The notes under the pieces are model-generated. The model ran no database searches, had not been told where the DNA came from, and saw only the letters and a list, made by a program, of their open reading frames with translations. From the NCBI RefSeq assembly GCF_014647975.1, contig NZ_BMQF01000001.1, positions 372,001 to 436,000 on the forward strand: a DNA stretch of 64,000 bases. Direction: 5' to 3'. This document shows positions 7,037 to 17,426 of the stretch, one piece after another. Source of the DNA: Streptomyces fumigatiscleroticus. GTDB lineage: Bacteria; Actinomycetota; Actinomycetes; Streptomycetales; Streptomycetaceae. The position numbers were made by a program, and so were the translations under genes. Numbering within the stretch: the stretch's first letter is position 1; the number at the start of each line of letters is the position of its first letter.

Positions 7037-8314
7037 TCAGCCGTTCGACGACAGGTACTCCTCGACGCCGGGCGCGCTGTGTGCGTCCTCCACTCCGACC
7101 AGGCCGCCGACCGCCTTGCCGTCGGGCTTCAGCACGTAGGTGGACACGCTCGCGGGGCGGGAGACGTCGGTGAAGTCCTGCGGGGTGCCGAGTCCGGTGT
7201 CGGCGTTCTTCTGCGAGCGGTGGGCCTTGACCACGTCCTCGCGGGCGAGGCTGCCCTTCTCGCACGCCTTCTTCAGGTCGGCGCCCAGCAGCTGGGCCGC
7301 GTTGTACCCGGACAGCACACCGGAGTCGACCGGGGAGCCCGGGTACTTCTTCTGGTACGCGGCGACCATCCGCTTGACGCCCGGGAGGTCGGAGCTGACG
7401 GCGGGGGCGGCGCTGACCACGTTCAGCATGGCCTCCAGCGCGGCCGCCGCGGGCGTCTTCATCAGCTGCGGGGCGTAGCCGGGGGCGCTGCTGACGACCG
7501 GCACGCGCAGTCCCCGGGAGGCTGCCACGCCCACCAGGGAGGCGGTCTGGGCCGGGCCCGCGCTGATCAGCACGGCCTTCACCCCGGCCTTCCGCAGCGC
7601 CGACACCTGGGCGGACAGATCGGTGTCCGTGGCCTTGATCTCCTGGCCGGCCACCTTCAGACCGGCCCGCTGTGCCGCCCACTTCGAGCCCTCGAGGGCG
7701 TTGGCGCCGTAGTCGCCCTCGAAGTAGACGTGGCCGATCGTGTCGCCCTTCTTCAGGCCCTTGGCGCGGGTCAGGTAGTCGACGGCGGCGATCATGTCGA
7801 TGTCGTAGGTGGTGCCCAGCACCTGGACGGGGTCCTTGCCCAGCAGCGAGGCGGCCCAGGCCTGCGGGAAGGTGAGCACCTCGTCCCGTTCGATGTCGTC
7901 GAGCAGGGCCGCGACCACCGGCGAGCCGATGACCTGGGGCAGCGCGACCACGTCCGGGGAGATGTCGGCGTAGGCGGTGACCGCCTTCTGCACGTCGTAG
8001 CCGTGGTCCTTGACGACGATCTCGATCTTGCGGTCGCAGATGCCGCCCTGGGCGTTGGTCTCGTCGGCCCACATCTGCTGGGCCTGCACGATGCTCTTGC
8101 CGAGGGTGGCGTAGGGGCCGGTCAGGTCGGTCAGCGCACCCAGCCTGATGCTCTTCTCGGTGACTCCGGGGCCGCCCTTGACGCCGTCGGCGGAGTCACC
8201 GGCGCCGTCGCCGTCCGCCTTGGAGCTGCAACCGGTGCCCGCGATCAGCAGGGCGGACAGGGCCGCCGCGAGGGCGGCCTTGGGGATGCGGTGCCTGTGG
8301 TGCGTGACGTTCAC
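7037..8314 (-). CDS. branched-chain amino-acid-type ABC substrate-binding lipoprotein
   Basis: A 425-residue extracellular solute receptor of the HAAT/LivJ family. The N-terminus (IPKAALAAALSALLIAGTGCSSK) is a lipoprotein signal with Cys at about residue 29. Mature features include IRLGALTDLTGPYATLGKSIVQAQQMW, IEIVVKDHGYDVQKAV and the GVKAVLISAGPAQTASLVG ligand-lobe segment. The GTG start overlaps the upstream permease stop by four bases (GTGA). It is the last gene of the five-gene importer operon. The likely ligand is an amino acid, amide or urea-like compound; specificity cannot be read from sequence. Confidence 0.9.
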   Translation of the reverse strand: MNVTHHRHRIPKAALAAALSALLIAGTGCSSKADGDGAGDSADGVKGGPGVTEKSIRLGALTDLTGPYATLGKSIVQAQQMWADETNAQGGICDRKIEIVVKDHGYDVQKAVTAYADISPDVVALPQVIGSPVVAALLDDIERDEVLTFPQAWAASLLGKDPVQVLGTTYDIDMIAAVDYLTRAKGLKKGDTIGHVYFEGDYGANALEGSKWAAQRAGLKVAGQEIKATDTDLSAQVSALRKAGVKAVLISAGPAQTASLVGVAASRGLRVPVVSSAPGYAPQLMKTPAAAALEAMLNVVSAAPAVSSDLPGVKRMVAAYQKKYPGSPVDSGVLSGYNAAQLLGADLKKACEKGSLAREDVVKAHRSQKNADTGLGTPQDFTDVSRPASVSTYVLKPDGKAVGGLVGVEDAHSAPGVEEYLSSNG

Positions 8315-9438
8315 GGGGTGTGCTCCTTGGCTCGTACGGCTGAGGCGGCGGGCCGCGACGGGGTCGCGGGGTCGGACGGGAGCGGTGCGGAGCGCCCGCG
8401 GCGCAGCCGGGCCCGGGTGCGGCGGGCCAGGCCGTGCAGGCCGTCGGGCGCGTACAGCAGGACGACGACGATGGCGGCGCCGTAGAGATAGCGGGCGGCC
8501 TCGGTGGGGCCGATCGAGCCCTCGGCGGAGCCGGGTGCGGCCACCAGGGGCAGCTGGTCGGCGTAGCGGGTCATCAGCAGGGGCAGGGCGGTGACGAAGA
8601 CCGCGCCCGCGGTGGCTCCGGCGACGGATCCGAGGCCCCCGATGACGATCATCGCGAGATAGTCGACGGAGAGGGCCAGGCCGAAGTAGTCGGGCACGAC
8701 GCGGCGGAAGGCCAGCGCCAGCAGCACCCCGGCCAGGCCCGCGTACATCGAGGAGACGACGAACGCCGCCGAACGGTGGCGGGCCACGTGCACGCCCATC
8801 ACGGACGCCGCGGTCTCGCTGTCGCGCAGGGCGGTCAGGGCCCGGCCCGGGCGGCCGCGCAGCAGGCCGCGCGCGGTGAACCAGGTGAGGGCCGAGAGCA
8901 GCAGACCGAGGTACCACAGCCGTTCCTCGGCGCCGAACGGCACGCCCAGCACGGTCAGTTCGGGGTCGCCGTCGGTGAAGGCGAAGCCGCCCAGTTCCAG
9001 CGGCGGGACGGAGCGGCCGTTGAATCCGCCGGTGACGGAGTCGGCGGTGAGCAGCACATGGTGGCCGAGGAAGACCAGGGCCAGGGTGGCCACGCCCAGG
9101 TAGATGCCGCGCACCCGGCCGGCGACGGGGCTGAACAGGCCGCCCGCCGCCCCGGCCAGCAGGACCGCGAGGACGAGGGCGAGGGCGGGCGGCAGTCCCG
9201 GTCCGGGCTCGCCCGCCAGCCAGACGTAGCCGTAGGCGCCGACGGCGAGGAAGAAGGCGTGGCCCAGGGAGAGCTGTCCCGCCGTGCCGCTGAGCAGGCC
9301 GAGACCGACGGCGCCGATGGCCGCGGCCATGGAGAACAGGCCGATGCGCAGCCAGAATGCATCCAGGTAGAAGGGCAGCGCGCACAGGAGGAGGGTGAGG
9401 ACGAGGGCGCCCGCCCGGCGCGGGATGCGGTCAGACAC
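8311..9438 (-). CDS. ABC importer permease, LivM type
   Basis: A 375-residue integral membrane permease. It has the LivM landmarks TAGQLSLGHAFFLAVGAYGYVWL near residue 55, RGIYLGVATLALVFLGHHVL, the cytoplasmic EAA-like loop RGRPGRALTALRDSETAASVMGVHVARHRSAAFVVSSMYAGLAGVL, and YLAMIVIGGLGSVAGATAGAVF. About 8-10 spans are expected. A basic, disordered C-tail follows YAPDGLHGLARR. The GTG start overlaps the LivH stop by eight bases, so the two permeases are translationally coupled. Confidence 0.92.
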   Translation of the reverse strand: MSDRIPRRAGALVLTLLLCALPFYLDAFWLRIGLFSMAAAIGAVGLGLLSGTAGQLSLGHAFFLAVGAYGYVWLAGEPGPGLPPALALVLAVLLAGAAGGLFSPVAGRVRGIYLGVATLALVFLGHHVLLTADSVTGGFNGRSVPPLELGGFAFTDGDPELTVLGVPFGAEERLWYLGLLLSALTWFTARGLLRGRPGRALTALRDSETAASVMGVHVARHRSAAFVVSSMYAGLAGVLLALAFRRVVPDYFGLALSVDYLAMIVIGGLGSVAGATAGAVFVTALPLLMTRYADQLPLVAAPGSAEGSIGPTEAARYLYGAAIVVVLLYAPDGLHGLARRTRARLRRGRSAPLPSDPATPSRPAASAVRAKEHTP

Positions 9439-10327
9439 GGGTCGCTCCCTTCGCGGCGAACAGTCCGGTGGGGCGGACCAGCAGCACCAGGACCATCACG
9501 GCGTACGGGGCGACGTCGCCGAACCCCTCGCCCAGGACGTGCAGTTCGGTCTGGTAGCCGGCGACGAGGGCCTCGGTCAGGCCGATCAGCAGGCTGCCCG
9601 CGAGGGCGCCGGCCGGGGAGGCCATGCCGCCGAGGATGGCGGCCGGGAACGCCTTCAGCGCGATCTGCCCGGTGGTGCGCTCCAGGCCGGGCGCCGGGAA
9701 GGCGGCGAGGAACACCGCGGCCAGCGCGGCCAGTCCGCCGGCCAGGCACCAGGCGACGGTGCGGATCCGGGTCAGCCGTACGCCCATCAGGGCGGCCGCC
9801 TCGGCGTCCTCGGCCGCCGCTCTGAGGGACAGCCCCCAGGGCGTGAACCGGAACAGGGCGAAGGCGGCGGCGATGGCGAGGGCGGAGACGGCGATCGCGG
9901 CGAGTCTGCTGTCGGCGACCGTCAGCGGTCCCAGGCTCGTCACCGCGTCACCCCAGGGGTCGCCGAGGGAGAGCAGGTCACCGCCGATGCGCCGGGCCAG
10001 GTCGGTGACGAGGACGATGTCGACGCCGATGGTGACGATGGTCTGCACATGCGCGGTCCGCGGGTCCTGTTCCCCGCGTTGCAGCAGCAGGCGGTCCATC
10101 GCCCCGGCCACGGCCGCCGTCACCAGGACGGCCACCGCCAGCGCCCCGGCGAAACCGAGGTCGTCGTGGAGGATTGCGGTGAGATAGCCGCCGAGCAGCA
10201 GCAGGGAGCCGTGGGCGAAGTTGAGTACGCCCGAGGCCTTGAAGATGGTGACGAAGCCGAGGGCGACGAGGGCGTAGACCGCGCCGAGGGCGAGGCCGGT
10301 GAGGACGTTGTCGAGGAAGCCGGTCAT
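9431..10327 (-). CDS. ABC importer permease, LivH type
   Basis: A 298-residue permease opening MTGFLDNVLTGLALGAVYALVALGFVTIFKASGVLNFAHGSLLLLGGYL, the classical LivH N-terminus. It carries the conserved loop LSLRAAAEDAEAAALMGVRLTRIRTVAWCLAGGLAALAAVF and the closing VRPTGLFAAKGATRV. The ATG overlaps the LivG stop (ATGA). It pairs with the LivM-type permease to form the membrane channel. Confidence 0.93.
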   Translation of the reverse strand: MTGFLDNVLTGLALGAVYALVALGFVTIFKASGVLNFAHGSLLLLGGYLTAILHDDLGFAGALAVAVLVTAAVAGAMDRLLLQRGEQDPRTAHVQTIVTIGVDIVLVTDLARRIGGDLLSLGDPWGDAVTSLGPLTVADSRLAAIAVSALAIAAAFALFRFTPWGLSLRAAAEDAEAAALMGVRLTRIRTVAWCLAGGLAALAAVFLAAFPAPGLERTTGQIALKAFPAAILGGMASPAGALAGSLLIGLTEALVAGYQTELHVLGEGFGDVAPYAVMVLVLLVRPTGLFAAKGATRV

Positions 10328-11135
10328 GCCGCGTCCTCCTGTCCGGCGTCTCCGCCGAGGTAGGCGCGCAGCACCTCGGGGTCGCCGCGGACCTCGTCGG
10401 GGGTGCCGTGGGCGATGGCGCGGCCGAAGTCCAGCACGGTGACCTCGTCCGCGAGACGCATCACCAGGCCCATGTCGTGCTCCACCAGCACCACGGAGAG
10501 GCCGAGTTCGGTGCGGACGTCGGCCACCACCTCGGCGGTACGGGCGCGTTCGGCGGCGTTCATGCCGGCCACCGGCTCGTCGAGCAGCAGCACACTGGGC
10601 TCCAGGCACAGGGCGCGGGCCAGCTCCACGCGTTTGCGGTCGCCGTAGGACAGCAGCGCGACCGGGGTGTCGAAGTGCCGTGCGAGGCCGGTGAGTTCGG
10701 CGATCGCGCGGACCGCGGCGAGGTGCTCGCGCTGTTCGCGTACGGCCCGTGGCAGACGCAGCGCGCTGGCGGCGAAGCCCGCGCGGGACAGGGCGTGGCG
10801 GCCCAGCATCAGGTTGTCGGCGACGGTTCCCTCGGTGGTGACGATGTTCTGGAAGGTCCGGGCCACGCCGAGGGCGGCGATCCGGTGCGGGGCGAGCCGG
10901 GTCAGCTCGGCGTCCCCGAGCCGGACGGTGCCGTGGACGGGGCGGCACAGGCCCGACAGGACGTTGAAGCAGGTGGACTTGCCGGCGCCGTTGGGGCCGA
11001 TGAGGGCGTGCACCGAGCCCGGCGCGACCGTGAAGGACACGTCGTCGAGCGCGGTGAGCCCGGCGAAGCGCACGGTGACGTCCCGGACCTCCAGCGCGGC
11101 GGGTGCGGTCCTGGGCGGGCGGGGCGCGCGGGCGT

Positions 11136-11139
<4 letters not shown>
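10324..11139 (-). CDS. ABC importer ATPase, LivG type
   Basis: A 271-residue ATPase. Walker A GPNGAGKST and the LivG-specific GVARTFQNIVTTEGTVADNLMLGRH follow. The signature is degenerate (LLSYGDRKRVELARAL, as usual in LivG), with Walker B VLLLDEPVAGMN and H-loop VLVEHDMGLV. The GTG start overlaps the LivF stop by four bases. It hydrolyses ATP together with LivF to drive uptake. Confidence 0.93.
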
Positions 11140-11939
<800 letters not shown>

Positions 11940-12229
11940 TACGGCTCCTCGGGACCGTGCCGTTCACGGGCACGGGTTCGGCGTCTCTCGGGGAAAGGGG
12001 AGCTCACGACAGCACGGGCGCCGACCGCCGGTACAGCGCTTCGGGCGCGGTCGCTGCGCGGTCCCAGTCCGGGGGTGACGGGGTTGTGCGGCTGCCCAAG
12101 GGAGCGGGTCCGAAGGGCCGGTACGCAGGGGAGGAAAACGGGCGCCGGGCGGCCCCGAGGGCCTGAGCGTCCGCTCAGTATCCGAGGCGGGGGTACGGGA
12201 ACGGCACGGGCCCGGGGTGACTGTGCCGG
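11940..12229. other. leader region of the liv-type operon, no gene seen
   Basis: About 290 bases of ordinary GC-rich sequence between livF and the repeat block, with no convincing coding region. It must hold the operon's promoter, which I cannot place with confidence. Confidence 0.4.
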
Positions 12230-13025
12230 CGCCCAAGGACGGCGGGGGCGCGTGCGCACGCCGGACCGGGGGCGGTTGTGCGGGCGCCCAGCGGGCGGGG
12301 GGTTCGGCTGGGCGGGGCGCGGCTGGGCGGAAGTGCGGCTCGGCGGGGGGTGCGGCTCAGCGGAGGGGCGGCTCAACAGAGGGGTGCGGCTCAGCAGGTG
12401 ATCCGGCCGGGCAGAGGATTCGGCCGGGCACGGAGTCCGCCCGGGCGGGGGGGGCTCGCCCGGGCAGGGAGTTTGCCCGGGCGGGGAGTTTGCCCGGGCG
12501 GGGAGTTTGCCCGGGCGGGGAATGCGCTGAGCGGGGAGTGCGGCTGGGCAGGGACGTTCGCCCGGGCACGAAGCCCGCCCGGCCACGGAGCCCGGCGGGC
12601 ACGGAGCCCGGCGGGCACGGAGCCCGGCGGGCACGGAGCCCGGCGGGCACGGAGCCCGGCGGGCACGGAGCCCGGCGGGCACGGAGCCCGGCGGGCACGG
12701 AGCCCGGCGGGCACGGAATGCGGCGGGCACGGCATGCGGCGGGCACGGCATGCCGCCCGCTGGGCACGGAGCTTGGCCAGGCACGGAGTGCGGCTGGGCA
12801 GGGACGTTCCCCCGCGCACAGAGCCCAGCCGGGCACAGGGGCCGCCCGGCCACGGAACCCGCCCGGCCACGGAGCCCGCCCGGGCGGGGGGTCTGCCCGG
12901 GCACGGAACCCGCCCGGCCACGGAACCCGCCCGGCCACGGAACCCGCCCGGGCACGGAACCCGCCCGGGCACGGAGTCCGGCCGGGCGGGGCGTGCGGCC
13001 GGGCGGGGCGTGCGCCCGGAGGTGG
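12230..13025. repeat. minisatellite block of 16-18 bp GC-rich repeats
   Basis: Nearly 800 bases of degenerate short tandem repeats in several sub-arrays. Near 12470-12530, three copies of a 17-base unit GGGGAGTTTGCCCGGGC occur. At 12587-12714 there are eight perfect 16-base copies of GGAGCCCGGCGGGCAC, then two variant copies to 12746. At 12840-12975 a 17-18 base family CCACGGAACCCGCCCGG is found. All units share CGGA, CCCGG and GGGCAC words. Because 16 is not a multiple of three, open frames appear in all phases and both strands. I regard the block as non-coding. Confidence 0.9.
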
Positions 13026-13069
13026 GTGTTCGGGGCGGGGACTGGCCGGCGGATCACGCCGGGGACGTC

Positions 13070-14341
13070 CTACCCCCGCAGCAGGCGGTGTGCCGTCAGG
13101 GCCAGGCTGATCTCCACCACGTCGGCCGGCCGGGCCAGACAGCGGCCCGTGAGCTGTTCGCAGCGGCGCAGCCGGTTCAGGACGGTGTTGCGGTGGCAGT
13201 AGAGCCGCTCACCGGCCCGCTGGGCGGAGCCGTCGCAGGCCAGCCAGGTGGTCAGGGTGTCCAGCAGCACCTCACGGTCGGCGGGCTCCAGCCGCATCAG
13301 CGGGCCGAGGACCTGCTCGGCCAGGGCTCTGCCCAGTTCGGGACCGGAGACGACCAGGGCCGCCGGGAGGTGCTCGGTCAGCCGGATCGTGCCGCCGCCC
13401 TCGGGGCAGATGCTCAGCGCGGTGTCCGCCGTCCGCCGGGCGTCGCCCACCGCGGCCAGCCCCTCCACCACGCTGCCGACGCCGATCCGGACGCCGGTGG
13501 CGGAACCGCCCGGCCCCGGCTCCGGCTCCGGGAGCCCGTCGCCGTCGACCAGGACGATCCCGTAGTCCACCTCCACCCCGGTGTGCCAGTGGACCCGCAG
13601 ACCCTCCGGTACGGCCGCGGCCCGCGCCCCGGCGCAGCCCGCGGGATGGCCGCCCGCGACGGCGACGACGACGTACCGGCCCTGTTCCGGCAGGTCCAGC
13701 GCCTGGGCGGCCTCGGGCAGGTCGGCGATCCGGCTGCTGCCGTCCAGCAGGGCGGCGGCCAGCAGCCGGGCCCGGTTCTCGCGCCGCCAGCTCAGCTGCC
13801 GTTCGACCTGCCGGTAGGCGTCGGCGACGAGGGTGCAGTGCTCGTCGACGAAGTTCCACACGTCGGACGCCACATGGACCAGGAGGCGTACGTCCTCCGG
13901 TGCCGTGCGGGAGGTCACCTCGACCAGTTCCTGCCACACCAGGGAGCCGCCCAGCCGGAACGCGTGCAGCAGGGCGTCCAGCGGCAGTCCCTGTTCGGCG
14001 CGGGTGGCGCCGATCTTCCACGAGCAGCGGCGCGCCGCGTCGCGGGTGCTGCGCGGGTCGAGCAGCGAGGCCACGCTGTGCCGCAGCGAGCGGTGCACCT
14101 CCTGCCAGGTCTGCGCCGGGTCGGCGGCCAGGGCGGAGCGGTAGGCCGGCTCCTGCTCCTGGAGGACGGCCACCAGCCGGTCGGTCAGTTCGGGCAGGTC
14201 GTCGAGGAGGACCCGGGCGGCCCGGTGCAGCACCCGCAGGGCGTCGGCGTCGATCAGCGACGCGACGCGCCGGGTCCGGGGCCGCGGAACGGCCGCCGGG
14301 CCCGGGCGGACAGCTGTTCGTGACCGTACGGCGTGCTGCAT
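13070..14341 (-). CDS. PucR/CdaR-family transcriptional regulator
   Basis: A 423-residue regulator. The N-terminal half is the RsbRD-like helical sensor seen in actinobacterial members (LIDADALRVLHRAARVLLDDLPELTDRLVAVLQEQEPAYR, then WQEVHRSLRHSVASLLD). The middle is GGDEF-like and degenerate. The C-terminus carries the PucR-type helix-turn-helix (LLDTLTTWLACDGSAQRAGERLYCHRNTVLNRLRRCEQLTGR). GGGGGAGGG precedes the ATG. It lies upstream of the liv-type importer in the same direction, so it may control that importer; this is inference from position only. Confidence 0.85.
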   Translation of the reverse strand: MQHAVRSRTAVRPGPAAVPRPRTRRVASLIDADALRVLHRAARVLLDDLPELTDRLVAVLQEQEPAYRSALAADPAQTWQEVHRSLRHSVASLLDPRSTRDAARRCSWKIGATRAEQGLPLDALLHAFRLGGSLVWQELVEVTSRTAPEDVRLLVHVASDVWNFVDEHCTLVADAYRQVERQLSWRRENRARLLAAALLDGSSRIADLPEAAQALDLPEQGRYVVVAVAGGHPAGCAGARAAAVPEGLRVHWHTGVEVDYGIVLVDGDGLPEPEPGPGGSATGVRIGVGSVVEGLAAVGDARRTADTALSICPEGGGTIRLTEHLPAALVVSGPELGRALAEQVLGPLMRLEPADREVLLDTLTTWLACDGSAQRAGERLYCHRNTVLNRLRRCEQLTGRCLARPADVVEISLALTAHRLLRG

Positions 14342-14454
14342 CGCGGCCCTCCCCCAGGCTCGGCGTCCGTGCGGCGGCTCGTACGACGGCTCGCGCGGTG
14401 CCCGCCGTCCGAACTCGTGCTGTTCCGAAGGATGGCATACCGTCCGGTCGGTCC

Positions 14455-17400
14455 CTAGGGTTGTGCAGCGGTCTTTTCCGCCAGCTCGACCATGCGGGCC
14501 AGTTCCACCCGGGAGCGGACGCCGAGCAGCGCGAAGACCTTGCGCAGGTGGTAGTCGACGGTACGGGTGCTGACGGCGAGGCTCAGCGCCACCTCACGGT
14601 TGGTGGCTCCCTCGGCGACACAGCGGGCGATGCGCAGCTGCTGCGGCGTCAGCCGGGTCAGCGCCCCGGCGCCCTCCCCACGCGAGGCGGCCCCGTTCGC
14701 GCGCAGCTCGCCGCGTGTCTGTTCCGCCCACACCCCGGCACCGCACCGCTCGAAGCCGGCCAGCGCGGCGCCGAGCCGGTCGCGGGCCTCGCGGGGCCGG
14801 CGCCGCCGGCGCAGCCACTTGCCGTACAGCAGCGCGGTGCGGGCCCACTCGAAGTCGCCACCGGCGTCCTCGTGCAGCGCCAGCGCGCGCAGATACTGGT
14901 CGTCGGCCCGCTCCGGCGGGGCCAGCAGGGCACGGCAGCGGGCCAGCTGGGCGGCGGCCTGCGGATCGGCGCCGAACGCCGCCCACAGCGCGAAGTCCTC
15001 CACCATCGTGCGCGCGTCGTGCAGCCGTCCGGCGGGCACCGCGGCCTCCACGAAGCAGGGCACGGCCAGCATCCACACCGCGAAGTGCCCGCGCCGGGGC
15101 CCGGGCAGCACCAGCAGCCCGAGCCGGTCCGCGGCGTCGAGCGGACGGCCGCGCCCGAGGTCGGCGCGGGCCGCCGCCCACTGGGCCAGGGTGGCCGCCT
15201 GCGCCAGCCCGTGCCGCCGGGCGGTCGCCAGCGCGGCGTTCACATGCCGGTCGACGACGGTCTGCTCGTCCTCGACCGACGCCGCCAGGGCCAGCACCGC
15301 GTGGTGGTGGGCGGCGATGTTGCGCTGCCCGGCGCGCTCCGCGGTGCGCAGTCCCTCCTCGGCGTGGGCGCGGGCCTGCGCGTGCCGGCCCGCGCGCAGC
15401 TCCGCGTAGGCGAGGTACTCCAGGGCCTGCGGGACGAGCGCGGCCGAGCCGAGGTTGCGGGCGGCCGCCAGGGCCCGGGCACCCGCCCGGCGGGCGGCGT
15501 CCACGTCCCCCAGCATCAGCGCCGCACCCGCCGACCTCAGCAGCTGCCCGGGCTCCTCGTCGGTGCGGGCCCGCTCCACCACCCGTCTCAGCGGTACGAC
15601 CGCCCGGTCCAGCCGTCTCTCCAGCACCGCCCGCATGCCGAACCGGTGGTCGTCCACCGCGTCGTGCCCGGCCAGGGCGGCACCAACCGGCGGCGGCGCT
15701 CCCGTGGGCCCGGGACGTACCGCTGTGCCGGCCCGCGGCGGCCGGGCACCGGCGGCGACGGGCTCCGGGGTCCGGGCGCTCACGCGGGCGCTCCCCGGGG
15801 AGCCGGGCGCGGCCCCCGGCAGCGGGTCCCCGGTCCGCGCGGGCCCCGGGCGGCGCGGCGGCACGGCGTCGAGCGCGGTCAGGCAGGCCGCCAGGTCGCC
15901 GGCCGCCCAGGCCGCGTCGGCGGCGGCGAGGGAGGTGGCCGCGGCCTGCTCCGGGGCGTCGTCGGCGAGCAGGGACGCGGCCAGCAGAAGCGACTGGTGG
16001 GCGTCGTCGACGGGTCCGTCCCACAGCTCCGCCGTGCCGCGCACCAGCTCGGCACGGCCCCGCACCACCGCCGGCGCCGCACAGCCGCGCACCTCGGCCA
16101 GCAGCGGACGTGCCCGGTCCGGCCGCCCGGCGAGCAGCGCCTGCTCGGCGGCGGCCGTGTACCGCTCGGCCCGGGCCGGGCCGTCCGTGGTCAGCTCGGC
16201 GGCGCGGGCGTACACCACCGAGCGCAGCCGGTAGGAGGCGGCGGCACCGCCGGCCGCGGCCGTGGCCAGCTCGTCCGCCAGCAGCGGCGCGGGCCCCGTC
16301 ACCGACCAGGACCGGTGCAGCAGCCCGGCGAGCGCGTGCCCGTCGCCCTTCAGCACGTCCGCGAGCGCGCGGTGCGCGGCGCGGCGCCGGTCCGGCGCGG
16401 CACCGGCGTAGACGGCCCTGCGGACCAGGGCGCTGTGGAAGCGGAGCCGCCCGTCGGCCAGGGCCAGCAGGTCGGGCGGCGGCTGGAGGCACGGGGCCGG
16501 CCCGGTGGGCCGCAGACGTCGTACGGCTTCGAGGACCAGGTCGGCGTCGACCTCCGTGCCGTCCGACTCCCGTGCGGCGGCCGCCACCGTCAGCAGCAGG
16601 TCCCGGGGGCCGGCGGACAGCCCGGTCAGGGCCCGGCCCGCCACGGCGGCCAGCGTCCCGGCGTCGGCCGGCGGCCTCGGCAGCGGGCGGTGGCCGTGCA
16701 GCTCGGCGGGTGACAGACGGCGGACCAGGGCGAGCAGCAGCGCCGGGTTGCCCTCGGCCTCGGCCAGCAGCTCCTCGCGGACGGCACGGTCGACGCCGCC
16801 GTCGGTCACCTCGTCGAGCAGGGCGCCGGCCTGCGACGGGGACAGCGGGTCCAGGTGCACGACGGGCAGCCCGGCGAACTCCCGGTCCACCGCACGGTAC
16901 CCGGCGACGGAGAGCAGCAGCCCGATGCGGTCCGCGCCGCTCAGCCGCCCGGCCGCCAGGCCGAGGGCGGCACGGGCGGGCGCGGGCCACAGATGCGCGT
17001 CGTCGACGCAGACGAGCAGGGGCGCTCCGGCGGCCGCCGCCCGCAGCCCTTCGAGCAGCGTCCGCGGCTCCGTCCCGCACTCCGGCACCCACAGCTCGGC
17101 CCCGGCCCCGGCCCTGGCCCCGGCCCTCGCTCCATCTCCGGCTCCATCTCCGGCTCCGGCTCCGGCTCCGGCGAGGGCCGACACCCCGGCCGGACCGGCA
17201 CGGAGCTGGAGCACGGCGCCGGCCCGGAAGGAGCGGGCGGCACGGTCGAGGAGCGCGGTACGGCCGAGGCCGGGCTCCCCGGTCACGACGAGTACGGCGC
17301 TGTCCGTCGTCAGCCGGTCCGACAGCGCGGCCACGGCACGCCGTTGCGCGTCCCTGCCGTGGAGCCGCTCAGTCGTCCGCGCGGTCGTCTCTCCGGTCAT
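14455..17400 (-). CDS. LuxR-family LAL-type regulator with AAA-like domain
   Basis: A 981-residue large ATP-binding LuxR regulator. The N-terminal ATPase has a P-loop GEPGLGRTALL, where Arg replaces the usual Walker A Lys, and a Walker B LLVCVDDAHLW. The middle is a long helical, TPR-like region. The C-terminus (about 915-975) is the LuxR helix-turn-helix LTPQQLRIARCVAEGATNREVALSLAVSTRTVDYHLRKVFALLGVRSRVELARM. An Ala-Gly-Asp repeat lies at about residues 75-100. The ATG at 17400 lacks a good Shine-Dalgarno; a GTG three codons earlier is an alternative. It is downstream of the polyesterase gene on the same strand. Confidence 0.88.
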   Translation of the reverse strand: MTGETTARTTERLHGRDAQRRAVAALSDRLTTDSAVLVVTGEPGLGRTALLDRAARSFRAGAVLQLRAGPAGVSALAGAGAGAGDGAGDGARAGARAGAGAELWVPECGTEPRTLLEGLRAAAAGAPLLVCVDDAHLWPAPARAALGLAAGRLSGADRIGLLLSVAGYRAVDREFAGLPVVHLDPLSPSQAGALLDEVTDGGVDRAVREELLAEAEGNPALLLALVRRLSPAELHGHRPLPRPPADAGTLAAVAGRALTGLSAGPRDLLLTVAAAARESDGTEVDADLVLEAVRRLRPTGPAPCLQPPPDLLALADGRLRFHSALVRRAVYAGAAPDRRRAAHRALADVLKGDGHALAGLLHRSWSVTGPAPLLADELATAAAGGAAASYRLRSVVYARAAELTTDGPARAERYTAAAEQALLAGRPDRARPLLAEVRGCAAPAVVRGRAELVRGTAELWDGPVDDAHQSLLLAASLLADDAPEQAAATSLAAADAAWAAGDLAACLTALDAVPPRRPGPARTGDPLPGAAPGSPGSARVSARTPEPVAAGARPPRAGTAVRPGPTGAPPPVGAALAGHDAVDDHRFGMRAVLERRLDRAVVPLRRVVERARTDEEPGQLLRSAGAALMLGDVDAARRAGARALAAARNLGSAALVPQALEYLAYAELRAGRHAQARAHAEEGLRTAERAGQRNIAAHHHAVLALAASVEDEQTVVDRHVNAALATARRHGLAQAATLAQWAAARADLGRGRPLDAADRLGLLVLPGPRRGHFAVWMLAVPCFVEAAVPAGRLHDARTMVEDFALWAAFGADPQAAAQLARCRALLAPPERADDQYLRALALHEDAGGDFEWARTALLYGKWLRRRRRPREARDRLGAALAGFERCGAGVWAEQTRGELRANGAASRGEGAGALTRLTPQQLRIARCVAEGATNREVALSLAVSTRTVDYHLRKVFALLGVRSRVELARMVELAEKTAAQP

Positions 17401-17408
17401 TCCCGGCA

Positions 17409-17426
17409 CGTTACTTGTGCGTAACG
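17409..17426. promoter_or_regulatory. inverted repeat upstream of the LuxR gene
   Basis: CGTTAC-TTGTGC-GTAACG, a perfect 6-bp dyad with a 6-base spacer, starts nine bases upstream of the LuxR ATG and overlaps the alternative GTG start. It may be an operator, perhaps autoregulatory; the binding protein is unknown. Confidence 0.4.

Noticed and set aside
6054..8072. 672-codon frame joining the methyltransferase with sequence inside the substrate-binding gene
   Set aside because: The N-terminal part is an Arg/Gly-rich shadow of the binding protein. Homology starts at the ATG at 6878 with its own promoter and ribosome-binding site.
12587..12746. CRISPR array
   Set aside because: Repeats are contiguous 16-mers with no unique spacers, and no cas genes are present.
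12217..14323. Very long open frames with repeated GTEPGGHGARRARSPA on both strands
   Set aside because: They come from the 16-base tandem repeats and run antisense through the PucR gene. They have no ribosome-binding site, and equivalent frames exist in every phase.
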